DNA of 64,000 nt from Anabaena azotica FACHB-119 (GTDB lineage Bacteria > Cyanobacteriota > Cyanobacteriia > Cyanobacteriales > Nostocaceae): contig NZ_JACJSG010000010.1 in assembly GCF_014697625.1 (NCBI RefSeq), positions 62,001 through 126,000 of the forward strand, written 5' to 3'. Numbering within the stretch: position 1 is the first letter of the stretch; every line of letters starts with the position of its first letter. The translations under genes were made by a program, and so were the position numbers. This document shows, piece after piece, positions 17,391 through 26,988 of the stretch. The notes under the pieces are model-generated. The model made no database searches. It saw nothing but the letters and a program-made list of their open reading frames with translations, and was not told the DNA's origin.

Positions 17391-18683
17391 ATGAGTCAAA
17401 AATTGCTATTCAAACCCGCAAATCAAGGATTAATTGCCTTAGTAATTGCTGCTACTGCGGTGACGGCGGGAATCGCTTTTTACGCAGTTTCTCAGTTGGG
17501 ACAAAGTAAAACTACAGCATCTGACTCAGCACCAACCCAGCAAAGTGTTCCCAAAGTAACAGCCCTGGGTAGACTAGAACCAGAAACAGAAGTGATTAGT
17601 TTGTCTGCACCACTAGCTTTAGATGGCGATCGCGTCGCCCAAATCCTAGTTCAAGAAGGTGATAAGGTCAAAGCTGGACAAGTAGTAGCAATTTTAGACT
17701 CCCGCGCCCGCTTGCAAAACGCCGTATTCCAAGCCGAAAAACAAGTACAAGTCGCCCAAGCCAAACTCAATCAAGTCAAAGCAGGTGCGAAAGTAGGCGA
17801 CATTCGCGCCCAACAAGCCAGCGTAGAACGTTTACAAGCCCAATTACAAGGTGACGCAACAGCCCAACAAGAAACAATCGCCAGAATACAAGCGCAATGG
17901 GAAGGCGACAGAACAGCCCAAGAAGCCACAATTAAAAGGCTAGAAGCAGAACTCAAAAATGCCGAAGCTGAATATCAACGTTATCAGCAACTTTACGCAC
18001 AAGGAGCCATTTCCAGTTCAGCAATTGATACCAGAAGGTTAACAGTAGATACCGCCAAACAGCAACTAGACGAAGCCAATGCCGTATTAACTCGGATTAA
18101 CGCCACCGCAGGTAAACAACTAGCCGAAGCCAAAGTTGCATTAAACCGCATCAACGCCACCAGCAATAAACAAATCAGCGAAGCCAAAGCCACCCTTACC
18201 AGTATTGCCGAAGTGCGCCCCGTGGATGTGGAAGCAGCCCAAACAGAAGTAGAAAATGCGATCGCCTCACTTCAACGAGCCAATACCGACTTAGCCGCCG
18301 CCTACATCAAAGCACCAATAGCTGGACAAATCCTGAAAATTCACACCCGTGCAGGCGAAAAAATTAGTGAGAACGGCATAGCCGACTTAGCGCAAACCTC
18401 GCAAATGTTAGCCGTAGCCGAAGTTTATCAAACCGACATCGGTAAAGTCAAACTAGGGCAACCCGCAGTAATTACCAGTCAAGCCTTCAGTGGCGAACTG
18501 CAAGGAAAAGTTTATCACATCGGCTTACAAGTAAACCGTCAAAACGTATTTAGCAATCAACCTGGAGAAAACCTCGACAGCCGAGTTGTAGAAGTGAAAA
18601 TTCGCCTCAATCCCGAAGATAGCAAACAGGTTGCAGGCTTGACTAACTTGCAAGTACAAGCAGCAATTGAACCATCAAAGTGA
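17391..18683 (+). CDS. DevB-type ABC-exporter membrane fusion protein (HlyD family)
   Basis: 430 residues. One N-terminal membrane anchor (LIALVIAATAVTAGIAFYAV) is followed by a half-motif of the biotinyl-lipoyl fold (VAQILVQEGDKVKAGQVVAILD) and a long alpha-helical hairpin of glutamine/alanine-rich heptads (about 115-285). Then come the second lipoyl half (AAYIKAPIAGQILKIHTRAGEKI) and a beta-barrel (AVAEVYQTDIGKVKLGQPAVI). ALGRLEPE near the start is typical of cyanobacterial DevB. In heterocystous strains DevBCA works with TolC to export envelope glycolipids; paralogues export other compounds. With a TetR gene upstream, this is more likely an inducible paralogue than the heterocyst devB itself. 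Confidence 0.9.
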   Translation: MSQKLLFKPANQGLIALVIAATAVTAGIAFYAVSQLGQSKTTASDSAPTQQSVPKVTALGRLEPETEVISLSAPLALDGDRVAQILVQEGDKVKAGQVVAILDSRARLQNAVFQAEKQVQVAQAKLNQVKAGAKVGDIRAQQASVERLQAQLQGDATAQQETIARIQAQWEGDRTAQEATIKRLEAELKNAEAEYQRYQQLYAQGAISSSAIDTRRLTVDTAKQQLDEANAVLTRINATAGKQLAEAKVALNRINATSNKQISEAKATLTSIAEVRPVDVEAAQTEVENAIASLQRANTDLAAAYIKAPIAGQILKIHTRAGEKISENGIADLAQTSQMLAVAEVYQTDIGKVKLGQPAVITSQAFSGELQGKVYHIGLQVNRQNVFSNQPGENLDSRVVEVKIRLNPEDSKQVAGLTNLQVQAAIEPSK

Positions 18684-18690
18684 GTTGATT

Positions 18691-19026
18691 ATGGTGAAAA
18701 TTATCTATCTCTTGCTTTGCATTATAGGAACAGTTTTACCTTATTCACAGTTTCTGCCATTTTTATTAGATAATGGTCTGAATATTCCCCTCTTCATTGA
18801 ACAGCTATTTGCTAATAGAATATCTAGTTTTTTTGGGCTAGATTTAATTATTTCTTCCCTAGTTTTTTGGGTATTCATCTTTTGGGAAGGTACAAGACTA
18901 AGAATGTCAAATCTCTGGGTTTATGTAGCCTCTAATTTATTAGTTGGTGTTTCTCTGGCACTCCCTTTATTTCTATTAATGCGACACCAGCATCTAGAAC
19001 AGCAGACTGAAACAGTCAGCTATTAA
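18691..19026 (+). CDS. DUF2834 small integral membrane protein
   Basis: About 111 residues with three hydrophobic segments. LLLCIIGTVLPYSQFLPFLLDNG, FANRISSFFGLDLIISSLVF and NLLVGVSLALPLFLLM match the DUF2834 pattern as I know it. The frame is open from 18667, overlapping the DevB end. I prefer the ATG at 18691 (MVKIIYLLL), 7 bp after the DevB stop. Its position inside the devB-devC interval suggests an accessory membrane subunit of this exporter. Confidence 0.8.
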   Translation: MVKIIYLLLCIIGTVLPYSQFLPFLLDNGLNIPLFIEQLFANRISSFFGLDLIISSLVFWVFIFWEGTRLRMSNLWVYVASNLLVGVSLALPLFLLMRHQHLEQQTETVSY

Positions 19027-19053
19027 CCCAGTCCCTAATCCCCAATCCCCAAT

Positions 19054-20220
19054 ATGCTAACCAAAATGTTTCGGAAAACGCCGCTTGCATGGCGGCAGTT
19101 AATGAAAGAAAAGACTCGTCTATTAGTGGCAGTGGCAGGTATTACCTTTGCCGATATGCTGATATTTATTCAGATGGGATTTGAAGGGGCATTGTTTGAT
19201 GCAGCCGTTAAACCTCATCGTAGTTTAGAAGCAGATTTGGTGTTAATTAATCCCCAATTTCAAACTTTGTTTTCTGTGAAAAGCTTTTCCAGAGAACGAA
19301 TGTATCAAGCATTAGGTTATGAAGGTGTGAAGTCGGTAAGCCCCCTCTACATTGGTACAGGACAATGGCGCAATCCCGAAACACGTCAGGAACGGGCTAT
19401 TTTAGTTTGGGGAATGGAGCCTGCAAGGTCTGCTTTTACAATTCCCGAAATTCAACAAAATCTCAATCAAATTAAACCATTAAATCAAGTCCTATTCGAT
19501 CAGGCAGGTCGTCCAGAATACGGTGCTGTTGGTGATATCTTCAAAAAAACTAGCAATTTTCAGACGGAACTAAATAGTCTCAACGTTGATGTCAAAGGTG
19601 TCTTTAGCAGTGGAGCCTCCTTTGCGGCTGATGGTAATGTTGTTGCTAGCGATTCTACCTTTCTCAGATTATTTCCTCAACGCAAAGCAGACCGCGTTGA
19701 AGTGGGATTAATCACACTCAAACCAGGGGTTGATATAGAAAAAGTGCGATCGCAACTAGCCGCCAATCTCCCCAATGATGTGGTAGTCCTCACACTAGAA
19801 CAGTTTGCCCAAAAAGAAAAAGAATACTGGGCGAACGGCACAGGTATCGGGTTCATTTTTGGCTTGGGTGTAGGTGTCGGTTTTATCGTCGGAATTGTCA
19901 TTGTTTACCAGATTCTCTACTCAGATGTTTCTGATCACTTGCCAGAATACGCCACCCTCAAAGCAATGGGCTACACCGATGGTTATTTACTAGTAGCCCT
20001 ATTGCAAGAAGCCTTGTTTCTAGCCATCCTTGGTTTTTTGCCAGCTTATTTTTTATCCTTTGGTTTGTATCAAATAACCTACGCCGCCACTATGCTACCC
20101 ATCGCTATGACTATAGAGCGAGCAGTCAATGTATTTATTCTTACCGTAGTTATGTGTAGTTTTTCTGGTGCGATCGCTATGCGAAAACTCCGCTCTGCTG
20201 ATCCGGCAGATGTGTTTTAG
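19054..20220 (+). CDS. DevC-type ABC exporter permease
   Basis: 388 residues. The start KTPLAWRQLMKEKTRLLVAVAGITFADMLIFIQMGFEGALFDAA is the DevC signature. After a large periplasmic (MacB-like) domain come three C-terminal membrane segments (GIGFIFGLGVGVGFIVGIVIVYQILY, LLVALLQEALFLAILGFLPAYFL, AVNVFILTVVMCSFSGAIAM). SDVSDHLPEYATLKAMGYTDGYL is the FtsX-family coupling region. The protein ends RKLRSADPADVF. Confidence 0.92.
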   Translation: MLTKMFRKTPLAWRQLMKEKTRLLVAVAGITFADMLIFIQMGFEGALFDAAVKPHRSLEADLVLINPQFQTLFSVKSFSRERMYQALGYEGVKSVSPLYIGTGQWRNPETRQERAILVWGMEPARSAFTIPEIQQNLNQIKPLNQVLFDQAGRPEYGAVGDIFKKTSNFQTELNSLNVDVKGVFSSGASFAADGNVVASDSTFLRLFPQRKADRVEVGLITLKPGVDIEKVRSQLAANLPNDVVVLTLEQFAQKEKEYWANGTGIGFIFGLGVGVGFIVGIVIVYQILYSDVSDHLPEYATLKAMGYTDGYLLVALLQEALFLAILGFLPAYFLSFGLYQITYAATMLPIAMTIERAVNVFILTVVMCSFSGAIAMRKLRSADPADVF

Positions 20221-20222
20221 TC

Positions 20223-20375
20223 AAAAGTCCATAGTCAACAGTCCATAGTCAACCGTCCATAGTCAACCGTCCATAGTCAACCGTCCATAGTCAACAGTCC
20301 ACAGTCCATAGTCATTAGTTTTTCTCCTCTGCTCCCCTGCTCCCCCCAGTCCCCAGTCCCCAATCCCCAATCCCT
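20223..20375. repeat. STRR block inside the exporter operon
   Basis: About ten copies of CCATAGTCAAC/CAGTCCATAGT-type repeats, followed by CTGCTCCCC and (CCCCAGT/CCCCAAT)n tracts. It fills the whole devC-devA gap, so any read-through transcript carries about 150 nt of repeat. Confidence 0.8.
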
Positions 20376-20379
20376 AATT

Positions 20380-21129
20380 ATGTTACAAGAATTTATCCCA
20401 CCCGCTAGCCCCCAATCTACTGCTTTAGAGCCTGTAATTTCTGTTAGTAATCTTAATCATTACTTTGGTGCTGGTTCGCTGCGGAAACAAGTATTATTTG
20501 ATATTAATTTACAAATTAATGCTGGTGAAATTGTGATTATGACGGGGCCTTCTGGCTCAGGAAAAACTACCTTATTAACTCTGATGGGTGGCTTGCGTTC
20601 TGCTCAAGAAGGGAGTTTGAAAATTTTGGGGGAAGAAATTTGTGGAGCCAAAAAACAGAAGTTAACTAAATTACGCCGTCAGATTGGTTATATATTTCAG
20701 GCGCATAATTTGATGACTTTTCTAACAGCGAAAGAAAATGTGCGGATGTCTCTGGAACTGCATGATGAGTATCTCAATCAAGACATCGACGCTAAAGCGA
20801 TCGCCATGTTAGAAACTGTTGGTTTAGGAGAGAGAGTCAATTACTATCCCGAAAATCTTTCTGGGGGACAAAAACAACGGGTGGCGATCGCTCGCGCCCT
20901 CGTCAGCCATCCTAAAATTGTTCTAGCAGACGAACCTACAGCCGCACTAGACAAAAAATCAGGACGCGATGTGGTGGAATTGATGCAGAAGTTAGCCAAA
21001 GAGCAAGGCTGTACAATATTGCTAGTTACCCATGACAATCGGATTTTAGATATTGCCGATCGCATTATATATATGGAAGATGGTCAGCTGAAGAGTGATG
21101 ATGTAGATATTGCAGCTCGAATGCACTAG
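20380..21129 (+). CDS. DevA-type ABC exporter ATP-binding protein
   Basis: 249 residues. Walker A GPSGSGKTTLLTLMGGL, Q-loop IFQAHNLMTFLTAKENV, signature LSGGQKQRVAIARAL, Walker B IVLADEPTAALD and H-loop LLVTHD are all intact. The N-terminal PVISVSNLNHYFGAGSLRKQVLFDINL is the DevA form. It powers the DevC permease and, with DevB, would form the inner-membrane part of a tripartite exporter; no tolC gene is in the window. Confidence 0.93.
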   Translation: MLQEFIPPASPQSTALEPVISVSNLNHYFGAGSLRKQVLFDINLQINAGEIVIMTGPSGSGKTTLLTLMGGLRSAQEGSLKILGEEICGAKKQKLTKLRRQIGYIFQAHNLMTFLTAKENVRMSLELHDEYLNQDIDAKAIAMLETVGLGERVNYYPENLSGGQKQRVAIARALVSHPKIVLADEPTAALDKKSGRDVVELMQKLAKEQGCTILLVTHDNRILDIADRIIYMEDGQLKSDDVDIAARMH

Positions 21130-21207
21130 CTTCTGAGAATTGGGCAAACGATAACAACCAAACCCTAATTCATGCCAAGAAATAGAGGCAATAGCAACTG
21201 TTAGTTC

Positions 21208-21348
21208 ATGTTCTTGCCAGCTACTCTATCTGTACGCACTTCATACATCGAAGGTATTCCACTTAATCCTAATTTTGCAGACAAAACTTATCGCACCAAA
21301 AAGCCCATTTTAGGTTATATTTTATTTGGATTTTTGCGAAAAATATGA
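21208..21348 (+). CDS. Possible small ORF, 46 residues
   Basis: ATG at 21208 to TGA at 21346-21348. The product starts MFLPATLSVRTSYIEGIPLN and ends with a hydrophobic/basic PILGYILFGFLRKI. Residue composition looks coding, but there is no clear ribosome site (only AACTGTTAG upstream). It could be a small gene or the remnant of a larger one between devA and the methyltransferase. Confidence 0.3.
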   Translation: MFLPATLSVRTSYIEGIPLNPNFADKTYRTKKPILGYILFGFLRKI

Positions 21349-21395
21349 CACTTGCGTAATTACTAACTATAACATTTAATTACGAAGTCTAAAAA

Positions 21396-22253
21396 TTGAA
21401 ACTAATGTTACGAACTGAATTGACACTATCCGAAAAGAGAAACACAGGCGGATATATCCATAGCTTCAGTGAAACTGAGCAAAACCGCCTCATGACACAA
21501 AGCAGATTTCTTGAACCCTATATTTATGATCACATTGATTTTTCAACGTGCAGCCACATCTTGGAAGTAGGGTGCGGAGTCGGAGCGCAAATGGAAGTGC
21601 TTTTAAGTCGTTATCCGAATTTGAAAATTACAGGTATTGATATTTCTGAACGCCAGATTAAACGTGCATGTGAATTTCTTAAGCCCCATATTGACTCTGA
21701 TCGTGTGTCGTTACATATTGGGGAGGGTAGAGAACTTCCCTTTGCCAATGACACTTTTAATGGTGCTGTTATTTTCTTTGTGCTTGAGCATACGCCAGAT
21801 CCAGTTGCAATTCTTAAAGAAATCAAGCGGGTAATGCAGCTAGGTAGTCACCTTTACTGCACTGAAGTGTTTAATACTAGTTTATACATCTATCCTTTCT
21901 GTCCATCGGTTGAATCCTACTGGAGAATTTTCAATCACTACCAAACAGAGTTGAAGGGCGAACCGAACGTGGGAATAAAACTGTGCAACTTAGCCTTAAA
22001 AGCAGGCTTTTGTGAACCTAAATTACGTTATGTCCCTGTCCACTTAGATGCTAGAATTCAGGACACTAAAGAACGAGAACTTTTTGTCGATTATTGGACT
22101 GGCCTCTTCATGAGTGCCGCCCCAGCATTACTCTCTGAAAAGAGAATTACAACGCATCTACTAGAAGCGGTGAAGCAAGAGTTAAACTCTATTAAGCATA
22201 ACCCAGATAGTGTTTTTGCATACACGGCGATGCAACTAGAAGTGCTGAAGTAA
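21396..22253 (+). CDS. Class I SAM-dependent methyltransferase
   Basis: 285 residues. Motif I is HILEVGCGVGAQMEVLLSRYP, motif post-I ITGIDISERQIKRA, motif II LPFANDTFNGAVIFFVLEHTPDP, followed by LKEIKRVMQLGSHLYCTEVF, the UbiE/Methyltransf_11 layout. The C-terminal 110 residues (YWRIFNHYQTELKGEPNVGIKLCNLALKAGF) suggest a small-molecule substrate, as in methyltransferases of secondary metabolism. It is co-oriented with the exporter operon 270 bp downstream, so a link to the exported compound is possible but unproven. Confidence 0.88.
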   Translation: MKLMLRTELTLSEKRNTGGYIHSFSETEQNRLMTQSRFLEPYIYDHIDFSTCSHILEVGCGVGAQMEVLLSRYPNLKITGIDISERQIKRACEFLKPHIDSDRVSLHIGEGRELPFANDTFNGAVIFFVLEHTPDPVAILKEIKRVMQLGSHLYCTEVFNTSLYIYPFCPSVESYWRIFNHYQTELKGEPNVGIKLCNLALKAGFCEPKLRYVPVHLDARIQDTKERELFVDYWTGLFMSAAPALLSEKRITTHLLEAVKQELNSIKHNPDSVFAYTAMQLEVLK

Positions 22254-22367
22254 CTGCTTTAAGAGGTGGATCTAGCGAAGCTGTCATTAGCGACAACATC
22301 ATAGAAGTAAAGCTCATAAAGGCGACCTTGAGCAACGTAAGAAGATAGGGGAGAAATTCTTTAAATC

Positions 22368-22506
22368 AGTTATCAGTTATCAGTTATCAGTCAGCCAGGG
22401 CGTATGGTGGGGGATAAACAAGCGCCACAAATGCCTTCCACCAATTGGTGTGGCGTTTCACTTTCGTATTTAACTGATAACTGTTGACTGTTGACTGTTG
22501 ACTGTT
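22368..22506. repeat. STRR tracts between methyltransferase and purF
   Basis: A (TTATCAG)n tract at about 22368-22392 and (TGACTGT)n at about 22479-22505. The middle part contains a pair of short complementary segments around GCGCCACA/TGTGGCG. Confidence 0.65.
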
Positions 22507-22534
22507 AAATTGATTCCTCCCCAGCACTTCATCC

Positions 22535-24034
22535 TTAAACTCCAGCTTTTTCCAAAATCAACTTAGAACGCTTGACTTGCTCAGGAATGGTAACAGGATA
22601 ATTCCCCGTAAAACAGGCGGAACAGAAACTATTCTTGTCTTCTCCTGTGGCTTCTAACATTCCATCCCAACTCAGGTATGCAAGGCTATCAACTTCTAGC
22701 TGCTTGGCAATTTCTTCTACTGATTTGGTTGCAGCAATTAGCTGATCCTGAGAATCAGTATCAATACCGTAGAAACAAGGATGAGTGACAGGTGGGGAAG
22801 AAATTCGCATATGTACTTCCGCCGCACCAGCATCACGTAAGGCTTTCACTAGTTTGCGGCTAGTAGTCCCCCGCACAATCGAGTCATCAACTATAACTAC
22901 CCTCTTACCCGCTAATACATCTTTGAGCGGGTTGAGTTTCATCTTAATACCCGACTCGCGCATGGTTTGGGTTGGCTGAATGAAGGTACGCCCAACGTAG
23001 CGATTTTTAATCAACCCTTCACCATAGGCAATTCCCGATGCTTGGGAAAATCCAATAGCCGCAGGAATACCAGAGTCTGGTACACCAAACACAATATCCG
23101 CTTCTACAAAAGACTCGGCTGCTAGTTGTCTTCCTAAACGCATCCGATAGCTGTATAAGCTCTCGTTGTGCATTTGGCTATCGGGACGAGCAAAGTAAAT
23201 CATCTCGAAAATACATAGTTTGCGCTGGGGTTTTTGACTCCAGTGGTAAGAAGCTAGACCTTCTTCAGTGATCCACACGACTTCACCGGGTTCTACATCA
23301 CGCAGGTATTCAGCACCAATAATATCTAAACCGCAAGTTTCCGAGGACAATACATAACGGACTGGGTTACTAGGTAATGTGCCGATTACCAGAGGACGAA
23401 TGCCGTTAGGATCGCGCACACCCATCATACCTACAGGTGTACCGATAACTAAACTAAAGGCTCCTTGGCAACGATGGAATGCCTGAATCGCACCGTCTAA
23501 CCAATCTGCACCCGCATCCACTGCTTCGGCGATCGCAAATGCAATCATTTCTGAATCTGTGGTGGTCACTAGATTGCAATTACTTTCTAGTAACTCTTCT
23601 CGCAATTGTACAGTATTGACTAAATTACCATTATGTGCTAATGCAATCTTCCCTAAGCGAGTATCTAGTACAGCAGGCTGGGCATTCACTTTACGGCTAG
23701 ACCCTGTAGTAGAGTAACGTGTATGACCAATGCCCATATCACCGGGCAACTCTTGCAAAATCGCCTCGTTAAACACTTGCGACACCAAGCCCATGTCTTT
23801 GTGCAAGTGTACTGTCGTTCCCGCAAACGTGGCAATGCCAGCTGATTCTTGACCCCGATGTTGCAGGGCGTACAATCCAAAGTAAGTTAACTTAGCAACA
23901 TCTTCTCCTGGGGCATAAATGCCAAAAACGCCGCAAGCTTCTTCTGGCTTGTCGGGGCGATTTTCTTGACTATGGCTTGGGTTGTTAGTCTGATTGGAGT
24001 ATTCATCCGAAGTGACGGAATCAATGGGAATCAT
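22535..24034 (-). CDS. purF: Amidophosphoribosyltransferase
   Basis: First step of purine synthesis: PRPP + glutamine to 5-phosphoribosylamine. 499 residues. A ~33-residue propeptide precedes the catalytic cysteine in EEACGVFGIYAP, as in the autoprocessed iron-sulfur type. The glutaminase domain has LQHRGQESAGIATF and HTRYSTTG. The phosphoribosyltransferase domain has VFGVPDSGIPAAIGFSQASG and the PRPP loop VVIVDDSIVRGTTSRK. Near the end CSACFTGNYP supplies the cluster cysteines. purL lies upstream in the same direction after a 333-bp gap, forming a purine cluster. Confidence 0.95.
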   Translation of the reverse strand: MIPIDSVTSDEYSNQTNNPSHSQENRPDKPEEACGVFGIYAPGEDVAKLTYFGLYALQHRGQESAGIATFAGTTVHLHKDMGLVSQVFNEAILQELPGDMGIGHTRYSTTGSSRKVNAQPAVLDTRLGKIALAHNGNLVNTVQLREELLESNCNLVTTTDSEMIAFAIAEAVDAGADWLDGAIQAFHRCQGAFSLVIGTPVGMMGVRDPNGIRPLVIGTLPSNPVRYVLSSETCGLDIIGAEYLRDVEPGEVVWITEEGLASYHWSQKPQRKLCIFEMIYFARPDSQMHNESLYSYRMRLGRQLAAESFVEADIVFGVPDSGIPAAIGFSQASGIAYGEGLIKNRYVGRTFIQPTQTMRESGIKMKLNPLKDVLAGKRVVIVDDSIVRGTTSRKLVKALRDAGAAEVHMRISSPPVTHPCFYGIDTDSQDQLIAATKSVEEIAKQLEVDSLAYLSWDGMLEATGEDKNSFCSACFTGNYPVTIPEQVKRSKLILEKAGV

Positions 24035-24367
24035 GCTAGCTTTGCTCCTGGTGGGGGTGTCAAGTCAAAATCATTCGTAATTTTTACACCCCGATTAGTT
24101 ACGGGGCGGGAAGTCGAGAAACAAGATTTTCGTTTTCCACCAATGAATGGTGGCAAGTTGCTCATGAATTACGAATCAGAAATTATTAGGTCACTGGGAT
24201 TACGTCTAGGGACAGTTGCGAACTTTCCTTAATATATCTTTAACTATCCATTAACACAGTACCTTAATTGTGCTTAAAGATTCTATTGATTTGGGAAAAT
24301 TGGGGACGAATCAATTCAAAATTCAAAATTAAATAATTTCCCGTCATCCCCTCATCTCCCCTACCTT
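24035..24367. other. purL-purF intergenic region, nothing recognised
   Basis: 333 bp with no ORF worth calling. About 24308-24330 is an (AATTCAAA)n-type short repeat, the same motif that flanks the insertion inside purL. This gap probably contains the purF promoter. Confidence 0.5.
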
Positions 24368-26776
24368 TCAGGTGGTAGTGTTCGATATGGCCAAGCGTCG
24401 GGCGATCGCATTTTGATAGCGATCGTTCATATCTTCGATCCTAGCGCGGATTAAGGTTTGGTTATCAGTGGTTAAAACCGTCAAACCTGTATCGGTATTT
24501 CCAACCATGCCTAATTTTTGCCAATCTTGGCCTAGATGTTCCTGTAGATATGATTCCCAAGTTTCTTGTTCTGTTGCAGCTACAGAGACTAAAATTCTGG
24601 CCCCACCTTCACCAAACAGCAATTCATCTAACCGGGATAAGCTAGTTGGGGGAATTTCTAGATGAATTTCCGCCCCCAAGTTACCAGCCAAACAAGATTC
24701 GGCTAAAGCCACGGCCAAACCCCCTTCAGCACAGTCATGGGCTGAACGTATCCAACCAGCACGGATACCATCACGGCAAACTTTCTGCACTAGACGTTCT
24801 AACTCAAAATCTATCCGTATTGGTCTACCTGCTATGGTGCTGTGTATCGTTGCTAAATATTCAGATGCGCCTAAACTGGTTGCAGATGCGCCCAAAAGGT
24901 AAATCACATCACCCACAGCTTGCCAACCTTGACCGCAAATTTTTGTTAAGTCGGGAATTAACCCCACCATCCCCACAACGGGAGTCGGGTAAATTGGTTG
25001 GGGGTTGCCTTGAGCATCAACAGTTTCGTTGTATAAAGAGACATTCCCACCAGTTACTGGGGTGGACAATTCTCGACAACCTTCCGCCAAACCGCGACAA
25101 GCTTCTGACAATTGCCAGTAACCGATAGGTTTTTCGGGACTGCCAAAATTGAGGTTATCTGTCACCGCCAAAGGTTCTGCACCCACACAACTAAGATTCC
25201 GGGCTGCTTCTGCCACTACTGCCTTAGCTCCCTCATAGGGATCAAGGTAAACGTAACGAGAATTACAATCAACAGTAGCCGCCACACCTGAGTTAGCATT
25301 TTGAATTTTGCGAAAAGTCGGAGCGGCGGCTTCCGCCGATCTGAACTTTTCAAGAGAGAATTTTGAATTTTGAATTTCCTCCAGGGGACGTAAACGAACT
25401 ATCGCCGCATCTGCCCCACCAGGAAAGACAACCGTGTTATTTTGGACTTGGTGGTCATACTGACGGTATACCCAATTTTTCGAGGCGATCGTGGGTGTAT
25501 TCAGCAAAGTTAACAGAATATCATGCCAACTTTGCACATTTCCTTGAATTTCTATCCCCGCAGTTGTACAACTAGGTAAAGAATCCGAAGACCATTCCCA
25601 AGCTTGACGAGCATATTCTGGTGGTTCTGCCAGTAACTCACGCTCATACAGTGGGGTGTTTTCTGCCAAAGCATCAGCCGGAATTTCCGCAGCGACTGCA
25701 CCCTGGAAGAAAATTCTGACGATAGGTTCGGCTATGACTGTACCAGCGACAACAGCCTGTAACCCCCAACGGTGGAAAATATCAATTAATTCTTGTTCCC
25801 GCCCTTTGTGGGCAACAAACAGCATTCTTTCTTGAGATTCTGACAGTAAATATTCGTAGGGAACCATCCCCGTTTCCCGTACAGGAATCTTATCTAAATC
25901 TAATTCGATCCCCACACCACCTTTAGCCGCCATCTCGGAGGTAGAACAGGTGATCCCCGCCGCACCCATATCTTGGGCAGCGACCACTGCACCTGTTTTA
26001 AATGCTTCTAAACAAGCTTCAATTAAAGACTTCTCTAAAAAGGGGTCGCCTACTTGCACGGCTGGACGGTCATCCATTGACTCATCAGTTAATTCTGCAC
26101 TGGCAAAACTAGCCCCGCCCATACCATCGCGTCCGGTGGTGGAACCTACATATAATACAGGATTTCCTATACCAGATGCCCCAGATTTGACGATTTCCGG
26201 GGTTTCCATCAATCCCAAAGCCATGACATTTACTAGAGGATTTCCTGAATAGGCGGGGTCAAAGTATACTTCACCGCCTACTGTCGGCACACCAACGCTA
26301 TTACCATAATGCGATATCCCCGTAACTACGCCAGAAAATAACCTTTGGGTTTTGGGGTCTTCTAGGGAACCGAAGCGGAGAGAGTTTAACAAAGCAATGG
26401 GACGCGCACCCATTGTAAAAATATCTCTGAGAATACCACCCACCCCTGTAGCAGCCCCTTGGAAAGGTTCAACGGCTGAGGGGTGGTTATGAGACTCAAT
26501 CTTAAATGCTAGTTGTAGACCTTCACCTAAATCGACAACTCCAGCATTTTCCCCAGGCCCTACCAGAATGCGGGGGCCAGTTGTGGGGAATTGCTTAAGT
26601 AAGGGACGGGAGTTTTTGTAGCAGCAGTGTTCTGACCACATCACCCCAAACATTCCCAGTTCAGCTTTGTTAGGATGACGGCCTAAGCGTCGCACAATTT
26701 CTGCGTATTCTTCGGGTTTGATGCCTTCAGCAGCGATTTCTTGGGGGGAAAATGGTGTAGGTGATGTGGCAGTCAT
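24368..26776 (-). CDS. purL: Phosphoribosylformylglycinamidine synthase, large subunit
   Basis: Converts FGAR to FGAM in purine synthesis; the small-type PurL that works with PurS and PurQ. About 802 residues from the ATG at 26776 ([12 protein letters not shown]); the frame continues 5 codons to a TTG at 26791. Seen: [108 protein letters not shown] and [16 protein letters not shown]. Residues about 466-492 (between RLRPLEE and [15 protein letters not shown]) are an in-frame insertion of palindromic repeat DNA; see 25298-25379. Otherwise intact and presumably essential. Confidence 0.95.
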   Translation of the reverse strand: MTATSPTPFSPQEIAAEGIKPEEYAEIVRRLGRHPNKAELGMFGVMWSEHCCYKNSRPLLKQFPTTGPRILVGPGENAGVVDLGEGLQLAFKIESHNHPSAVEPFQGAATGVGGILRDIFTMGARPIALLNSLRFGSLEDPKTQRLFSGVVTGISHYGNSVGVPTVGGEVYFDPAYSGNPLVNVMALGLMETPEIVKSGASGIGNPVLYVGSTTGRDGMGGASFASAELTDESMDDRPAVQVGDPFLEKSLIEACLEAFKTGAVVAAQDMGAAGITCSTSEMAAKGGVGIELDLDKIPVRETGMVPYEYLLSESQERMLFVAHKGREQELIDIFHRWGLQAVVAGTVIAEPIVRIFFQGAVAAEIPADALAENTPLYERELLAEPPEYARQAWEWSSDSLPSCTTAGIEIQGNVQSWHDILLTLLNTPTIASKNWVYRQYDHQVQNNTVVFPGGADAAIVRLRPLEEIQNSKFSLEKFRSAEAAAPTFRKIQNANSGVAATVDCNSRYVYLDPYEGAKAVVAEAARNLSCVGAEPLAVTDNLNFGSPEKPIGYWQLSEACRGLAEGCRELSTPVTGGNVSLYNETVDAQGNPQPIYPTPVVGMVGLIPDLTKICGQGWQAVGDVIYLLGASATSLGASEYLATIHSTIAGRPIRIDFELERLVQKVCRDGIRAGWIRSAHDCAEGGLAVALAESCLAGNLGAEIHLEIPPTSLSRLDELLFGEGGARILVSVAATEQETWESYLQEHLGQDWQKLGMVGNTDTGLTVLTTDNQTLIRARIEDMNDRYQNAIARRLAISNTTT
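25298..25379. repeat. Palindromic element inserted in frame in purL
   Basis: An imperfect 40-bp palindrome at 25312-25351 (arms GAAAAGT...CGGCGG and CCGCCG...ACTTTTC) is flanked on both sides by TTGAATTTT-type repeats. The same GAAAAGT/ACTTTTC palindrome family occurs at 36513-36554 in non-coding DNA. In PurL it is translated as a lysine/glutamate/alanine-rich segment about 27 residues long. Confidence 0.75.
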
Positions 26777-26842
26777 GGAAAAATGCACCAACAGGACAGA
26801 GAATTATTGTATCGATTTCGGGGCGATCGCGTGTTAATTGTT

Positions 26843-26938
26843 TTTTGGGGACTGGGGGGAGATGAGGGAGTGGGGGAAGTGGGGGGAGATGGGGGAGATG
26901 AGGGAGATGAGGGAGTGGGGGGAGATGGGGAAGAAAGT
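26843..26938. repeat. Purine-rich STRR block upstream of purL
   Basis: GGGGGAGATGAGGGAG-type repeats over about 95 bp. They cause a spurious Leu/Pro-His ORF on the minus strand, which I do not call. Confidence 0.75.
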
Positions 26939-26988
26939 TAGCAAGTTGAGTAATCAAACAATATTATTCTCCCTCATCGCCTACACCC

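Noticed and set aside
22259..22352. Minus-strand fragment reading SYVAQGRLYELYFYDVVAND between stops
   Set aside because: 31 codons without a start; possibly a gene relic, but I cannot name a parent.
24646..25128. 160-codon + strand ORF
   Set aside because: Antisense to purL, which has all its motifs in the minus frame.
26727..26957. 76-codon minus-strand ORF rich in Leu-Pro-His
   Set aside because: Translated from the purine-rich STRR tract upstream of purL; no ribosome site.
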